Part shown: piece after piece, positions 27,272 to 35,611 of the stretch
Numbering within the stretch: the stretch's first letter is position 1
Layout of the letters: every line of letters starts with the position of its first letter
DNA from: an uncultured Bacteroidales bacterium
Lineage (GTDB): Bacteria > Bacteroidota > Bacteroidia > Bacteroidales > P3
Length of the DNA stretch: 64,000 bases
Direction of reading: 5' to 3'
NCBI GenBank assembly: GCA_949291555.1
Contig: CASEWE010000004.1
Span: 62,001-126,000, forward strand
Translations under genes and position numbers: made by a program
The notes under the pieces: generated by a model
Seen by the model: only the letters and a program-made list of their open reading frames with translations
Told to the model about the DNA's origin: nothing
The model's database searches: none

Positions 27272-27348
27272 CAAAAATAGTGAAAGGCGAGTGAAAACAA
27301 AGATAGCGAAAGGCGAGTGGGACAAAGATAGCGGAAGGCGAGCGCCAT
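27272..27348 (-). promoter_or_regulatory. Three tandem 25-bp units, each with a -7-like box, upstream of cca
   Basis: Three head-to-tail imperfect units lie at 27274-27298, 27299-27323 and 27324-27348. Read on the minus strand, TAnnTTTG boxes fall at 27272-27279 (TATTTTTG), 27298-27305 (TATCTTTG) and 27323-27330 (TATCTTTG). The TTTG of the middle box lies 18 bases upstream of the cca-proximal box, so it could also serve as its -33 element. The proximal box is 24 bases before the cca ATG. The rest of the 310-base gap 27249-27558 holds the mreB promoter. Confidence 0.65.
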
Positions 27349-27470
27349 GCGCCATCGAGCTTGCTTTTTTGTCATGTTTCCCGGCCTTGGCGGATCGTGC
27401 CGGCGAGGCCGAGCCGCGAAACAGCACGATGGCAAACGGCTTGCCCTTTGCGGAAAGGGAGAAAATACCT

Positions 27471-27478
27471 AACTTTGA
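27471..27478 (+). promoter_or_regulatory. -7 promoter box for mreBCD
   Basis: TAACTTTG, an exact TAnnTTTG match, about 80 bases before the mreB ATG at 27559 and divergent from the cca promoters. Confidence 0.55.
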
Positions 27479-27558
27479 GCGTTTTTTGACGCCGGGGTTT
27501 CCCGATGCCGGCATCGGGCGGGAAATCTCCGGGAACTTTTCTTCCAAAAAAAGGAAAC

Positions 27559-28581
27559 ATGGGTCTTTTTTCTTTCATGAACCGCGATATCGCTATCGAC
27601 CTCGGAACGGCCAATACGATTATCATATACAACGACAAGGTAGTGGTGGACGAGCCTTCCATCATCGCTTTGGAACGGACCACCGGAAAAGTCCTGGCGG
27701 TGGGCAAATACGCCATGATGATGCACGGGAAGACACCGGAGAACATCCGGACCGTCCGCCCGATGAAAGACGGGGTGATTGCCGATTTCCAAGCCACGGA
27801 AAGCCTTATGCGGGAACTCATCAAGAAGATCCCCGCTCCGAAATCCGTGTTTCCTCCGGCGCTGAAGATGGTGATCTGCATTCCCTCGGGCATTACCGAG
27901 GTGGAAGAAAGGGCTGTCCGCGATTCGGCCGAGCAGGCGGGGGCCCGGGAGGTACGGCTTATCCACGAGCCGATGGCGGCAGCTATCGGAATAGGCCTGA
28001 ACGTATTGGAGCCCCATGGGAACATGGTGGTGGACATCGGCGGGGGAACGAGCGAGATTGCCGTCATCGCCTTGGGCGGGATCGTCAGCAACAAGTCCAT
28101 CCGGATTGCGGGCGACGATTTCAACCAGGACATAAAGGAGTACATGCGCAAGCGGCATAACATCAGCATTGGCGATTATACCGCGGAACGCATCAAGATC
28201 GAGGTAGGAGCGGCGCTTCCGGAACTGGAGAACCCGCCTGAAGATTTTGCCGTGCAAGGGCGGGACATGCTTACGGGCATTCCGAAGGAGATCGTGGTCA
28301 ATTACGCGGAAATCGCGCAGGCGCTCGACCGCTCTATCCTGAAAATCGAGGCGGCGGTGCTGAATGCTTTGGAAATGACGCCGCCCGAGCTTTCGGCCGA
28401 TATTTTCAAGACAGGCATTTACCTGGCCGGCGGGGGCTCGCTTCTCCGGGGGCTCGACAAACGCATCGCCGCCAAGACCAAGCTGCCGGTGCACTTGGCC
28501 GAAGATCCCTTGCGCGCGGTGGCCCGCGGCACGGGAATCGCCCTGAAGAATTTCGACAAGTTCACTTTCCTTATCAAGTAG
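27559..28581 (+). CDS. mreB: Rod-shape-determining actin homologue MreB
   Basis: Cytoplasmic actin-like filament protein that directs lateral wall synthesis. From the ATG at 27559 it has 340 residues and begins MGLFSFMNRDIAIDLGTANT, the phosphate-1 loop. DIGGGTSEIAVIALGGIV is the phosphate-2 region and AGGGSLLRGLD the adenosine site. A purine stretch (aaggaaac) precedes this ATG. The frame opens 18 residues earlier, but MGLFSF matches the family. mreC follows after 25 bases. Confidence 0.96.
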   Translation: MGLFSFMNRDIAIDLGTANTIIIYNDKVVVDEPSIIALERTTGKVLAVGKYAMMMHGKTPENIRTVRPMKDGVIADFQATESLMRELIKKIPAPKSVFPPALKMVICIPSGITEVEERAVRDSAEQAGAREVRLIHEPMAAAIGIGLNVLEPHGNMVVDIGGGTSEIAVIALGGIVSNKSIRIAGDDFNQDIKEYMRKRHNISIGDYTAERIKIEVGAALPELENPPEDFAVQGRDMLTGIPKEIVVNYAEIAQALDRSILKIEAAVLNALEMTPPELSADIFKTGIYLAGGGSLLRGLDKRIAAKTKLPVHLAEDPLRAVARGTGIALKNFDKFTFLIK

Positions 28582-28606
28582 ACCGGCGCAGCGGGAAGCC
28601 TGCCTT

Positions 28607-29440
28607 ATGAAGACGATATTCGACTGGTTCAAGCGCAATCTCTACGTGGTTTTGTTCCTTGTGCTGGAAGTGTTTTCCATAGGGCTTTACCTTCGTTACC
28701 ACCAGCAGGAGGAAGCTCGTTTCCTCGATTTCTGCACCGGGGTCAGAGGGCGTTTCGCATCGGTCTTCGGGGACAGGAAAAGCCGGGAAAGCCTCCGGCG
28801 CGAGAATGCGCGCTTGCAGGAAGAAAACGCCTGGCTGCGCGCTTGCATGGAAAATTCTTATTTCCGGACAAGCCACGTCGTGGACAGCGTTTCGGGCGAC
28901 TCGCTCTACCGGCAGATGTACGTGTATGCGGAGGCCCATGTCCTGGATGCCACGACCCGCATGCCCGACAACTACCTGCTGCTCGACATCGGGGCGAAAG
29001 AGGGGATCGAGCCGGGCATGGCTGTTTTGTCCCCGAAAGGGATCGTGGGGGTGGTGGACAAGGTTTCCCCGTATTTTTCTTCGGTCATTTCCGTCTTGCA
29101 TAGCCAGAGCCTGGTCAGCGTGAGCCTGGCTTCTTCCGGATATTCCGGTTCGCTTTCCTGGCCGGGGGTGAAGCCGGACGAGGGCCTGCTGAGCGATGTT
29201 CCTTCCCATGTGAAGGTCCGTATCGGCGAAAGGGTGGTCACCAGCGGGCTTTCACTGGTTTACCCGGGCGGCATTCCGGTGGGTTTCGTTTCGGAGGTGG
29301 TTTCGGGGGAAGGCGAGGACTTTTACCAGCTCAAGCTCCGTTTCAGCGAGGATTATGCCTGCATCGACAAGGTATACGTGGTCAAAAACCTGTACAAGGA
29401 GGAATTGGAATCATGCAAACGTACTTCTGGAAGAATCTGA
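28607..29440 (+). CDS. mreC: Rod-shape-determining protein MreC
   Basis: Bitopic protein linking MreB to periplasmic wall enzymes. The 277-residue protein has one N-terminal membrane helix (about 10-28), a short coiled coil rich in Arg/Glu (about 60-80, RRENARLQEENAWLR) and the two-barrel MreC core (LLLDIGAKEGIEPGMAVLSP, GVVDKVSPYFSSVISV, VTSGLSLVYPGGIPVG). Its last 28 bases overlap mreD. Confidence 0.94.
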   Translation: MKTIFDWFKRNLYVVLFLVLEVFSIGLYLRYHQQEEARFLDFCTGVRGRFASVFGDRKSRESLRRENARLQEENAWLRACMENSYFRTSHVVDSVSGDSLYRQMYVYAEAHVLDATTRMPDNYLLLDIGAKEGIEPGMAVLSPKGIVGVVDKVSPYFSSVISVLHSQSLVSVSLASSGYSGSLSWPGVKPDEGLLSDVPSHVKVRIGERVVTSGLSLVYPGGIPVGFVSEVVSGEGEDFYQLKLRFSEDYACIDKVYVVKNLYKEELESCKRTSGRI

Positions 29441-29940
29441 TCCGGTTCGCTTTCCTGATTTTGCTTCAAGCCTTGGTCCTGGAACCCATGCCGCTGCCGG
29501 GAGGGCTTCACGCTATCGTGTACCCCGTGGCGTTGCTCCTTCTTCCTTTGCAGGCATCCCCCATGCTGGTGGTTTTTGCTGGTTTCGCATGCGGCCTGGC
29601 GGTGGACATTGCTTGCGACATACCCGGCCTGAATGCCGCAGCCGCTACTTTCCTCGCTTTTTGCCGGGTCGTCTATTTCAAGATAACCGATTACCGCGAT
29701 GTTTTCCACGATAGCGAGCTGACGGGCACGCCTTTGCCCTCTGTTCTCGGGTGGGGCGGTTTCTTGAGATATTCGGTCTGGATGCTGTCCCTGTTCCATA
29801 TCGCCTATTTCCTGCTGGCAGCATGCGGGTTCGAGAATTTCCTTTATACGCTATGGCTGGCAGCGGGCAGCTTTTGCTTGTGTTTCGCGGCCCAGGTGCT
29901 TGCCGTGAGCCTTTTCGCGAAAAAGGCGAATACGCGCTAA
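29413..29940 (+). CDS. mreD: Rod-shape-determining protein MreD
   Basis: Integral membrane partner of MreC, 175 residues, with about five helices and little polar sequence. It starts within the end of mreC (28-base overlap), implying coupled translation. The usual downstream partners, PBP2 (mrdA) and rodA, are not here; the next gene is a mutase. Confidence 0.85.
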   Translation: MQTYFWKNLIRFAFLILLQALVLEPMPLPGGLHAIVYPVALLLLPLQASPMLVVFAGFACGLAVDIACDIPGLNAAAATFLAFCRVVYFKITDYRDVFHDSELTGTPLPSVLGWGGFLRYSVWMLSLFHIAYFLLAACGFENFLYTLWLAAGSFCLCFAAQVLAVSLFAKKANTR

Positions 29941-29945
29941 ATTTA

Positions 29946-29953
29946 TATCTTTG
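29946..29953 (+). promoter_or_regulatory. -7 promoter box for mutB
   Basis: TATCTTTG, an exact TAnnTTTG match, starts 6 bases after the mreD stop and 61 bases before the mutB ATG at 30014. It argues that mutB is not simply part of the mre operon. Confidence 0.55.
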
Positions 29954-30013
29954 CATCTGCGTTGCGCCCTTGCCCGGACCCTTCGGGGGGCGCCGCTTTC
30001 AAAATCCTTATCC

Positions 30014-32161
30014 ATGAAACCAGATTACAAGAACGTGGAGCTCGCTTCCCGGCCGTCGTCGTCTCGGACGACCGGAGAGGGGGAGAAGGCCCGGCACGTT
30101 TGGCAAACGCCTGAACAAATTCCAGTAAAACCGTTTTATACCCGGGAAGACCTGCAAGGCATGGAACATTTGGACTATGCTGCCGGTCTTCCGCCGTTTT
30201 TGCGCGGGCCGTACAGCACCATGTACACCCAGCGGCCGTGGACGATCCGCCAGTATGCCGGCTTTTCCACCGCCGAGGAATCGAATGCCTTTTACCGCCG
30301 TAACCTGGCGGCCGGGCAGAAGGGCTTGAGCATCGCTTTCGACCTGGCTACCCACCGTGGCTACGACTCCGACAACGAGCGTGTGGTGGGCGATGTCGGG
30401 AAAGCCGGCGTGGCGGTCGATTCCATCCTCGACATGGAGATTCTTTTCGACCAGATCCCATTGGACAAGATGTCGGTCTCGATGACCATGAACGGGGCCG
30501 TGTTGCCTGTCCTGGCTTTCTACATCGTGGCGGCCGAGGAGCAGGGCGTGAAGATGGAGCAGCTCAGCGGAACGATCCAGAACGATATCCTGAAGGAATT
30601 CATGGTGCGCAACACCTATATCTATCCGCCCAAGCCCTCCATGAAGATTATCGCCGATATTTTCGCCTTCACTTCCCGGAACATGCCCAAGTTCAATTCG
30701 ATCAGCATCTCGGGCTACCATATCCAGGAAGCCGGGGCGACAGCCGATATCGAACTGGCCTATACGCTGGCCGATGGCCTGGAATACATCCGGGCCGGCA
30801 TCAATGCCGGGATGAGCATCGACGACTTCGCTCCGCGCCTGTCGTTCTTCTGGGGCATCGGCATGAACCATTTCATGGAAATCGCCAAGATGCGGGCCGG
30901 GCGCATGCTGTGGGCCAAATTGGTGAAGCAGTTCAATCCCAGGAACCCCAAGTCGATGAGCCTGCGCACCCATTGCCAGACTTCGGGCTGGTCGCTCACC
31001 GAGCAGGACCCGTTCAACAATGTGGCGCGTACTTGCATCGAGGCCATGGGCGCGGCCTTGGGCCATACCCAGTCCCTGCATACCAATGCTTTGGACGAAG
31101 CTATCGCGCTTCCTACCGACTTCTCGGCCCGGATTGCCCGCAACACCCAGATCTACATTCAGGAAGAGACGAACATCTGCAAGGAAATCGATCCTTGGGC
31201 GGGTTCCTATTACGTGGAAACCTTGACCCATGAACTGGCGCACCGCGCTTGGAAGCTGATCCAGGAGGTGGAAGGATTGGGCGGGATGGCCAAGGCCATT
31301 GAGACCGGCGTTCCGAAGATGCGCATCGAGGAGGCCGCTGCCCGCAAGCAGGCGCGTATCGACTCCCGTATCGACACCATCGTAGGCGTGAACAAGTACC
31401 GCCTCGACAAGGAAGCCCCGATCGAGACGTTGGAAGTGGACAACACCAAGGTCCGCGAAGCCCAGATAGCCCGTCTGGCCAAGCTGCGCGCCAATCGGAA
31501 CCAGGCCGAAGTGGACGCGGCCTTGGATGCCTTGACCCGTTGCGCGGAAACCGGGGAAGGCAATCTGCTGGAACTTTCGATCGATGCGGCCCGCAAGCGG
31601 GCCTCGTTAGGGGAAATCTCTTATGCCCTCGAAAAGGTATTTGGCCGTTACAAGGCCGTGATTAGAACAATTTCAGGCGTGTATTCATCAGAAGCAAAGA
31701 ATGATGCCTTGTTCAAAAAAGCGGCGGCGATGGCCGATGCTTTTGCCAAGGCCGAAGGCCGGCGGCCCCGTATCATGCTGGCCAAAATGGGGCAAGACGG
31801 CCATGACCGGGGGGCAAAGGTGCTGGCTACCGGCTATGCCGATTTAGGATTCGATGTGGACATGGGCCCCTTGTTCCAGACTCCGGCCGAAGCGGCCAAG
31901 GAAGCCGTGGAAAACGATGTGCACATCGTGGGCGTTTCGTCGCTGGCCGGCGGGCACAAGACCTTGGTTCCCCAATTGGTGGAGGAACTCGGGAAGCTTG
32001 GCCGCGAGGATATCCTGGTGGTCGTAGGCGGGGTTATCCCTTACCAGGACTACCAGTACTTGTTCGACCACGGGGCCTGCGCGGTGTTCGGCCCGGGAAC
32101 GGTGGTGGCGGATTCGGCCATCAAGATGCTCGAAATCCTGGGCGTGGAAGATCCTTCCTGA
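30014..32161 (+). CDS. mutB: Methylmalonyl-CoA mutase large (catalytic) subunit
   Basis: B12-dependent enzyme that interconverts succinyl-CoA and (R)-methylmalonyl-CoA in the propionate pathway. The 715-residue protein has the substrate barrel ([34 protein letters not shown]) and a C-terminal cobalamin domain with [11 protein letters not shown] (His597 the cobalt ligand), followed by the [10 protein letters not shown] and GGVIPYQDY loops. I chose the ATG at 30014 ([10 protein letters not shown]) because the promoter box overlaps an upstream in-frame start. The small subunit (mutA) is not adjacent, and no epimerase or decarboxylase genes are nearby. Confidence 0.95.
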   Translation: MKPDYKNVELASRPSSSRTTGEGEKARHVWQTPEQIPVKPFYTREDLQGMEHLDYAAGLPPFLRGPYSTMYTQRPWTIRQYAGFSTAEESNAFYRRNLAAGQKGLSIAFDLATHRGYDSDNERVVGDVGKAGVAVDSILDMEILFDQIPLDKMSVSMTMNGAVLPVLAFYIVAAEEQGVKMEQLSGTIQNDILKEFMVRNTYIYPPKPSMKIIADIFAFTSRNMPKFNSISISGYHIQEAGATADIELAYTLADGLEYIRAGINAGMSIDDFAPRLSFFWGIGMNHFMEIAKMRAGRMLWAKLVKQFNPRNPKSMSLRTHCQTSGWSLTEQDPFNNVARTCIEAMGAALGHTQSLHTNALDEAIALPTDFSARIARNTQIYIQEETNICKEIDPWAGSYYVETLTHELAHRAWKLIQEVEGLGGMAKAIETGVPKMRIEEAAARKQARIDSRIDTIVGVNKYRLDKEAPIETLEVDNTKVREAQIARLAKLRANRNQAEVDAALDALTRCAETGEGNLLELSIDAARKRASLGEISYALEKVFGRYKAVIRTISGVYSSEAKNDALFKKAAAMADAFAKAEGRRPRIMLAKMGQDGHDRGAKVLATGYADLGFDVDMGPLFQTPAEAAKEAVENDVHIVGVSSLAGGHKTLVPQLVEELGKLGREDILVVVGGVIPYQDYQYLFDHGACAVFGPGTVVADSAIKMLEILGVEDPS

Positions 32162-32254
32162 CCCGGGGAAGGTCCGCGGCGTTTTTTGCTTGCGCGCCAT
32201 GCGCGGGGAAGCTTTGCATTTCCCTTTTTCGTTGAAACACTTTAAAGAAAACTT

Positions 32255-32965
32255 ATGGATCGTCATCTTTTGCTCATCAGCAATTCGACCAACGCGGGCG
32301 AAGCCTATCTGGCATGGCCCAAAAAGGATATCGAGGATTTTTTCAGGAAATTCTCCGTAAAGAAAGCCCTGTTCGTTCCTTATGCCGGCGTGGCGTCCGG
32401 CTACGATGCCTACGCGCGGAAGGTACGCGAGGTCTTCGCCGGCATGGGCGTGGGACTGGAGTCGGTGCATGACTTCGAATTCCCGATCACGGCCGTGCAG
32501 CAAGCCGAGTGCATCGTGGTGGGCGGTGGGAACACCTTCCATCTCGTCTACGAGATGCACCGGACGGGCCTGATGGAAGCCATTCGGGAAAAAGTGCTCC
32601 AGGGTTGCCCTTACATAGGCTGGAGCGCGGGTTCGAACGTGGCTTGCCCCACGATGAAGACCACGAACGACATGCCGATTATCCAACCGGAATCTTTCGA
32701 TACCCTCGGCTTGGTGCCCTTTCAGATCAATCCCCATTACCTGGATGCCAATCCTGCCGGGCATGGAGGGGAAACCCGTGAAGACCGCATACGCGAATTC
32801 ATGGTCGTGAACCCCGATGTGTACGTGGCGGGCTTGCGCGAGGCTACTTCCCTTCTTGTGGAAGGGGACCGGATGGAACTGCTCGGTTCCCGCAAGATGC
32901 GCCTTTTCAAGGCGGGCGAAGAGGTCCGGGAGATCGAGCCGGGAGACGTTTCGTTCCTGCTGTAA
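32255..32965 (+). CDS. pepE: Dipeptidase E (peptidase S51, PepE)
   Basis: Serine dipeptidase specific for N-terminal aspartyl dipeptides in characterised members. The 236-residue protein carries the nucleophile Ser124 in GWSAGSNVA and the probable catalytic His in INPHYLDANP. VVGGGNTFHLVYEMHRTGL is the conserved strand before the nucleophile elbow. It is monocistronic by spacing, with a strong terminator downstream. Confidence 0.92.
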   Translation: MDRHLLLISNSTNAGEAYLAWPKKDIEDFFRKFSVKKALFVPYAGVASGYDAYARKVREVFAGMGVGLESVHDFEFPITAVQQAECIVVGGGNTFHLVYEMHRTGLMEAIREKVLQGCPYIGWSAGSNVACPTMKTTNDMPIIQPESFDTLGLVPFQINPHYLDANPAGHGGETREDRIREFMVVNPDVYVAGLREATSLLVEGDRMELLGSRKMRLFKAGEEVREIEPGDVSFLL

Positions 32966-32999
32966 GGCCGGAGCCTCTTTGCAGCAGGAAGGGATGTGG

Positions 33000-33095
33000 C
33001 CGGGAGCCGTTTCATTCTTCCCGGAGCGTCCGTTCCGAGGGCTTTCCTTCCTCAGGCTTCCCCGGCAGGGAGATGTTTTATTCTTGCCGGAGGGT
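33000..33095 (+). repeat. Paired 28-bp direct repeats, each forming a hairpin
   Basis: Copies at 33002-33029 and 33068-33095 differ at 5 of 28 positions. Each can fold with flanking bases: CCGGGA / TCCCGG at 33000-33005 and 33019-33024, and CCGGCA / TGCCGG at 33062-33067 and 33085-33090. A stem position has changed on both sides, keeping pairing. They lie between pepE and its terminator. The rest of the 314-base gap 32966-33279 holds only the terminator. Confidence 0.6.
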
Positions 33096-33105
33096 TATGT
33101 CCTTT

Positions 33106-33167
33106 ATCCTTTCAAAGCGGCATTCTTCCTCTCGAAGAGGGATGGGGCCGCTTTGAAAGGATTTTTT
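33106..33167 (+). terminator. Intrinsic terminator after pepE
   Basis: A perfect 16-bp stem pairs ATCCTTTCAAAGCGGC (33106-33121) with GCCGCTTTGAAAGGAT (33147-33162). The loop holds a second small hairpin (CCTCTCGAAGAGG). A T-run follows at 33162-33167. There is no matching A-run upstream, so it acts mainly on the plus strand. Confidence 0.9.
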
Positions 33168-33279
33168 CGTTTTATCCGGGAGCTGATCGTCCCGGTGCGG
33201 GACGAGGCGGGAAAGGGCTGTTGCCAAGAAGCGGTGTTTCCGGGCCGCTTTTTCGGGAACAGCCGTTTAAACGTTTTTG

Positions 33280-34512
33280 TCAAGCGTGCTTGCGCGTACC
33301 GCGCGTGTCGAGGTAGACTTCGATGGCGCCCCGCCCGTATTTTGCCGAAGAAGCGTCCATGTAGTGCACGCCGGAATACTCCTTGAGGCGTTTTTCAATC
33401 TCGTGTTTCAGGATCCCGTTGCCCACCCCGTGGATGAAGATGATCTTGGAAAGATTGCCGTTGATGGCTTGGTTGAGGCAGGTTTCGAACACGGACAGCT
33501 GTTTGCCGAGGTATTCTTCTTCCGAGGCTCCTTTGAATTCCAAGCGGGTCTCTTTCAGGCTTTCCGCATGCAAGTCCACTTCCGCCACGTCTTTCCCGAG
33601 CATGTAGCGGGCTAATGGGTTGGCCGTGCCGGCCTCCACCGGGCCGCAGGTCTTCTTTCCATTCGAGTCTGTTTCCTTTTTCCCGGAAGAGGGGTGGGGC
33701 AAGGTGTTTTCGGCTTTGTGGACGGAAAGTTCCAGCAAGGGGACCAGCAGGGCTTTTTCGCGCATGAATACCGGATAGCGGTAATTTTCCGCATTCCCGA
33801 TCTGGCTTGCCTTGATTTTGTAGCGGTTGCTGGAAGGTTGCAGCCAGGCGCGGCTTTCATCCTGGTAGAAAAGGCATTGCAGCAAGCCTTCCGCCCACAA
33901 GCCCAAATCTTCCCGTTCGATGCTTTCCACGAAGATTTTGGAATAGGGCGGAACCGAGGCGTAGTCCGCCCCGGAAAAGGTTTCGGCTCCTTGGATCGCT
34001 AAATTGTAAATCAGGGTGTACGGGGTGTAATTGATGATGTGGAATTCCACCGGCCCGCGCAGCATGAATTGCTGGTCGAGCGGAACCAGCCCGATGTAAA
34101 TGCCTTCCGGCTGGGGCTGCTTGCTGGTGAAGCCGCGGCTCAAGGCCGAAATCCGATCGTCTGGTTCCTTTTCCGGTTCGGGAGAGGCTGCGGCGCTTTC
34201 TCCGGTTTCGGATCCGGTTTCCGTTTCGGGCGATTCGTCTCCGGGAAAGGGCTCGTCTCCGGGCAGGGCGTTTTTTTGCCGCTCCCGGGCTTCCTGCCGG
34301 GGCGTCCCGTAAGTGGCTTTCCCTTCGTAGAACAAGCGTTCTGCCGTGGAGGAAGGCTTTTCCACTTTGAGCAGATCCGTGATGGAAAAAGGCAGCTCGA
34401 AGCCATCTACGGTCACGCCTACGGTCGAGGCATTGATGATACGGCTCACGACGCCTTGCCCTTCCTGGTCCATGAATTTTACCTTGTCGCCCAGATTGAA
34501 TTTCATACGCAT
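33280..34512 (-). CDS. DUF2027 / Smr-domain protein
   Basis: A 410-residue protein of a type found in Bacteroidota. The N-terminus (MRMKFNLGDKVKFMDQEGQG) is a KOW/Tudor-like stretch. A Pro/Glu/Ser-rich linker covers about 70-115, and DUF2027 follows. The C-terminal Smr domain (about 325-410) has VDLHAESLKE, the IIFIHGVGNGILK motif and a terminal beta strand. Smr domains act as nucleases or nucleic-acid-binding units in other proteins; here the role is unknown. An ATG at 34506 is an alternative start. Confidence 0.85.
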   Translation of the reverse strand: MRMKFNLGDKVKFMDQEGQGVVSRIINASTVGVTVDGFELPFSITDLLKVEKPSSTAERLFYEGKATYGTPRQEARERQKNALPGDEPFPGDESPETETGSETGESAAASPEPEKEPDDRISALSRGFTSKQPQPEGIYIGLVPLDQQFMLRGPVEFHIINYTPYTLIYNLAIQGAETFSGADYASVPPYSKIFVESIEREDLGLWAEGLLQCLFYQDESRAWLQPSSNRYKIKASQIGNAENYRYPVFMREKALLVPLLELSVHKAENTLPHPSSGKKETDSNGKKTCGPVEAGTANPLARYMLGKDVAEVDLHAESLKETRLEFKGASEEEYLGKQLSVFETCLNQAINGNLSKIIFIHGVGNGILKHEIEKRLKEYSGVHYMDASSAKYGRGAIEVYLDTRGTRKHA

Positions 34513-34705
34513 GTGGAATTTGATGGTTTGCTTGCAAGCCCGCTGCCCGCTATTCCCTGCCCGGCCGGAGGTCCGGATAGGCGGTACCGGAAGCGGGATG
34601 CGAAATTACGGCAACTTCGGCAAACCGGAAAACCTTTCGGAAAGGGAAGGGGATCAAGCCGGGCAGGGCAGGCAAGCCGGCATGCGGATTTTCGGCTCCT
34701 TGTTG

Positions 34706-34713
34706 TATTTTTG
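34706..34713 (+). promoter_or_regulatory. -7 promoter box for the mbnPH operon
   Basis: TATTTTTG, an exact TAnnTTTG match, 39 bases before the ATG at 34753. It supports that start over the much longer open frame upstream, which runs antisense through the DUF2027/Smr gene. Confidence 0.55.
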
Positions 34714-34752
34714 CAAAATGCGGTTCCGCGCAAAACGCAGGACCGCGCCGAC

Positions 34753-35604
34753 ATGGAAGCAAGCAGGAAAAGGAAAGGCTTCGGCCGCAAGAAAGGTTTC
34801 GCAGGCATCCGGTACAGAAGCCTGCCGCTGTTCCGCAAGGCCGGGATGGCTTTGCTTGCGTGCCTGTTTTTGGGAATAACGGCTTGCAAGCCCGATCCCA
34901 TGCAAGGCAGCCTGACGCTGGCTTTCCGCTTTTCGTTCCAAGGGCAGAGCGTGGTCTTCGACACGGTGGCCTACCGCATCGCTTCGGGCGAAAGCATACG
35001 GATCGACAATATCCAGTTCTTCATTTCCGATGTGTACCTGCAGAAAAGCACGGGGGAGCGGATTCCTTTTGCCCGCTACGCGGACAATATCCACTACGTG
35101 GATTCCGATCTGCCGGAAACCTGGCAGTGGATCTCGGCCCAGGATATTCCCGCCGGGGTTTACGACCGGGTGGAATTCGTCTATGGCATCGATTCGGCCC
35201 GCAACCGCAGTTTCATGTTCCGCAATCCTCCGGAAAGCAACATGTTCTGGCCCGAAAGCATGGGCGGGGGCTACCATTACATGAAGATTAACGGCTACTG
35301 GGGCCTTCCCGGCTCCACGGATTGCGACAGCACTTTCGGTTTCCATACGGGCATCGGGCAAAGTTACCAAGGAGAGGAAATCGTGGCCTTGCACCATAAC
35401 CATGTGCCTTTGCAGGACACCTTGCGCTTTTTCCTTACCGATGGGGCCCGGCAGGAACTGGTCGTGGACATGGAGGTGTCGCAATGGTTCGAGAATCCCC
35501 GCATTTGGAGCTTCTCGCGTTTCGGAGGCCATATCATGCGCGACCAGCAAGCCCAGGAAGTGATAAAGGAAAACGCTTGGAATGTGTTTTCCGTAACCCG
35601 ATAG
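34753..35604 (+). CDS. MbnP-like lipoprotein (putative copper-binding)
   Basis: A 283-residue exported protein. A basic N-terminus of 31 residues precedes the lipobox GITAC (Cys45), so it is a likely lipoprotein. The core matches the MbnP family by pattern: IDNIQFFISDVYLQ, DRVEFVYGIDSA, FWPESMGGGYHYMKINGYW and a C-terminal VVDMEVSQWFENPRIWSF. His residues cluster in ALHHNHVPL. In methanobactin operons, MbnP binds copper after MbnH converts a Trp to kynurenine. The next gene is an MbnH-type peroxidase, so the pair is conserved here. ATG 34846 is a shorter alternative start. Confidence 0.72.
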   Translation: MEASRKRKGFGRKKGFAGIRYRSLPLFRKAGMALLACLFLGITACKPDPMQGSLTLAFRFSFQGQSVVFDTVAYRIASGESIRIDNIQFFISDVYLQKSTGERIPFARYADNIHYVDSDLPETWQWISAQDIPAGVYDRVEFVYGIDSARNRSFMFRNPPESNMFWPESMGGGYHYMKINGYWGLPGSTDCDSTFGFHTGIGQSYQGEEIVALHHNHVPLQDTLRFFLTDGARQELVVDMEVSQWFENPRIWSFSRFGGHIMRDQQAQEVIKENAWNVFSVTR

Positions 35605-35611
35605 CGATTTT

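Noticed and set aside
27274..27348. Three short repeats considered as a CRISPR array
   Set aside because: Units are contiguous without unique spacers, are imperfect, and no cas gene is present.
34039..34752. Extension of the MbnP-like gene upstream into the DUF2027/Smr gene
   Set aside because: The extension is antisense to a real gene; the promoter box at 34706-34713 and the signal peptide place the start at 34753 or 34846.
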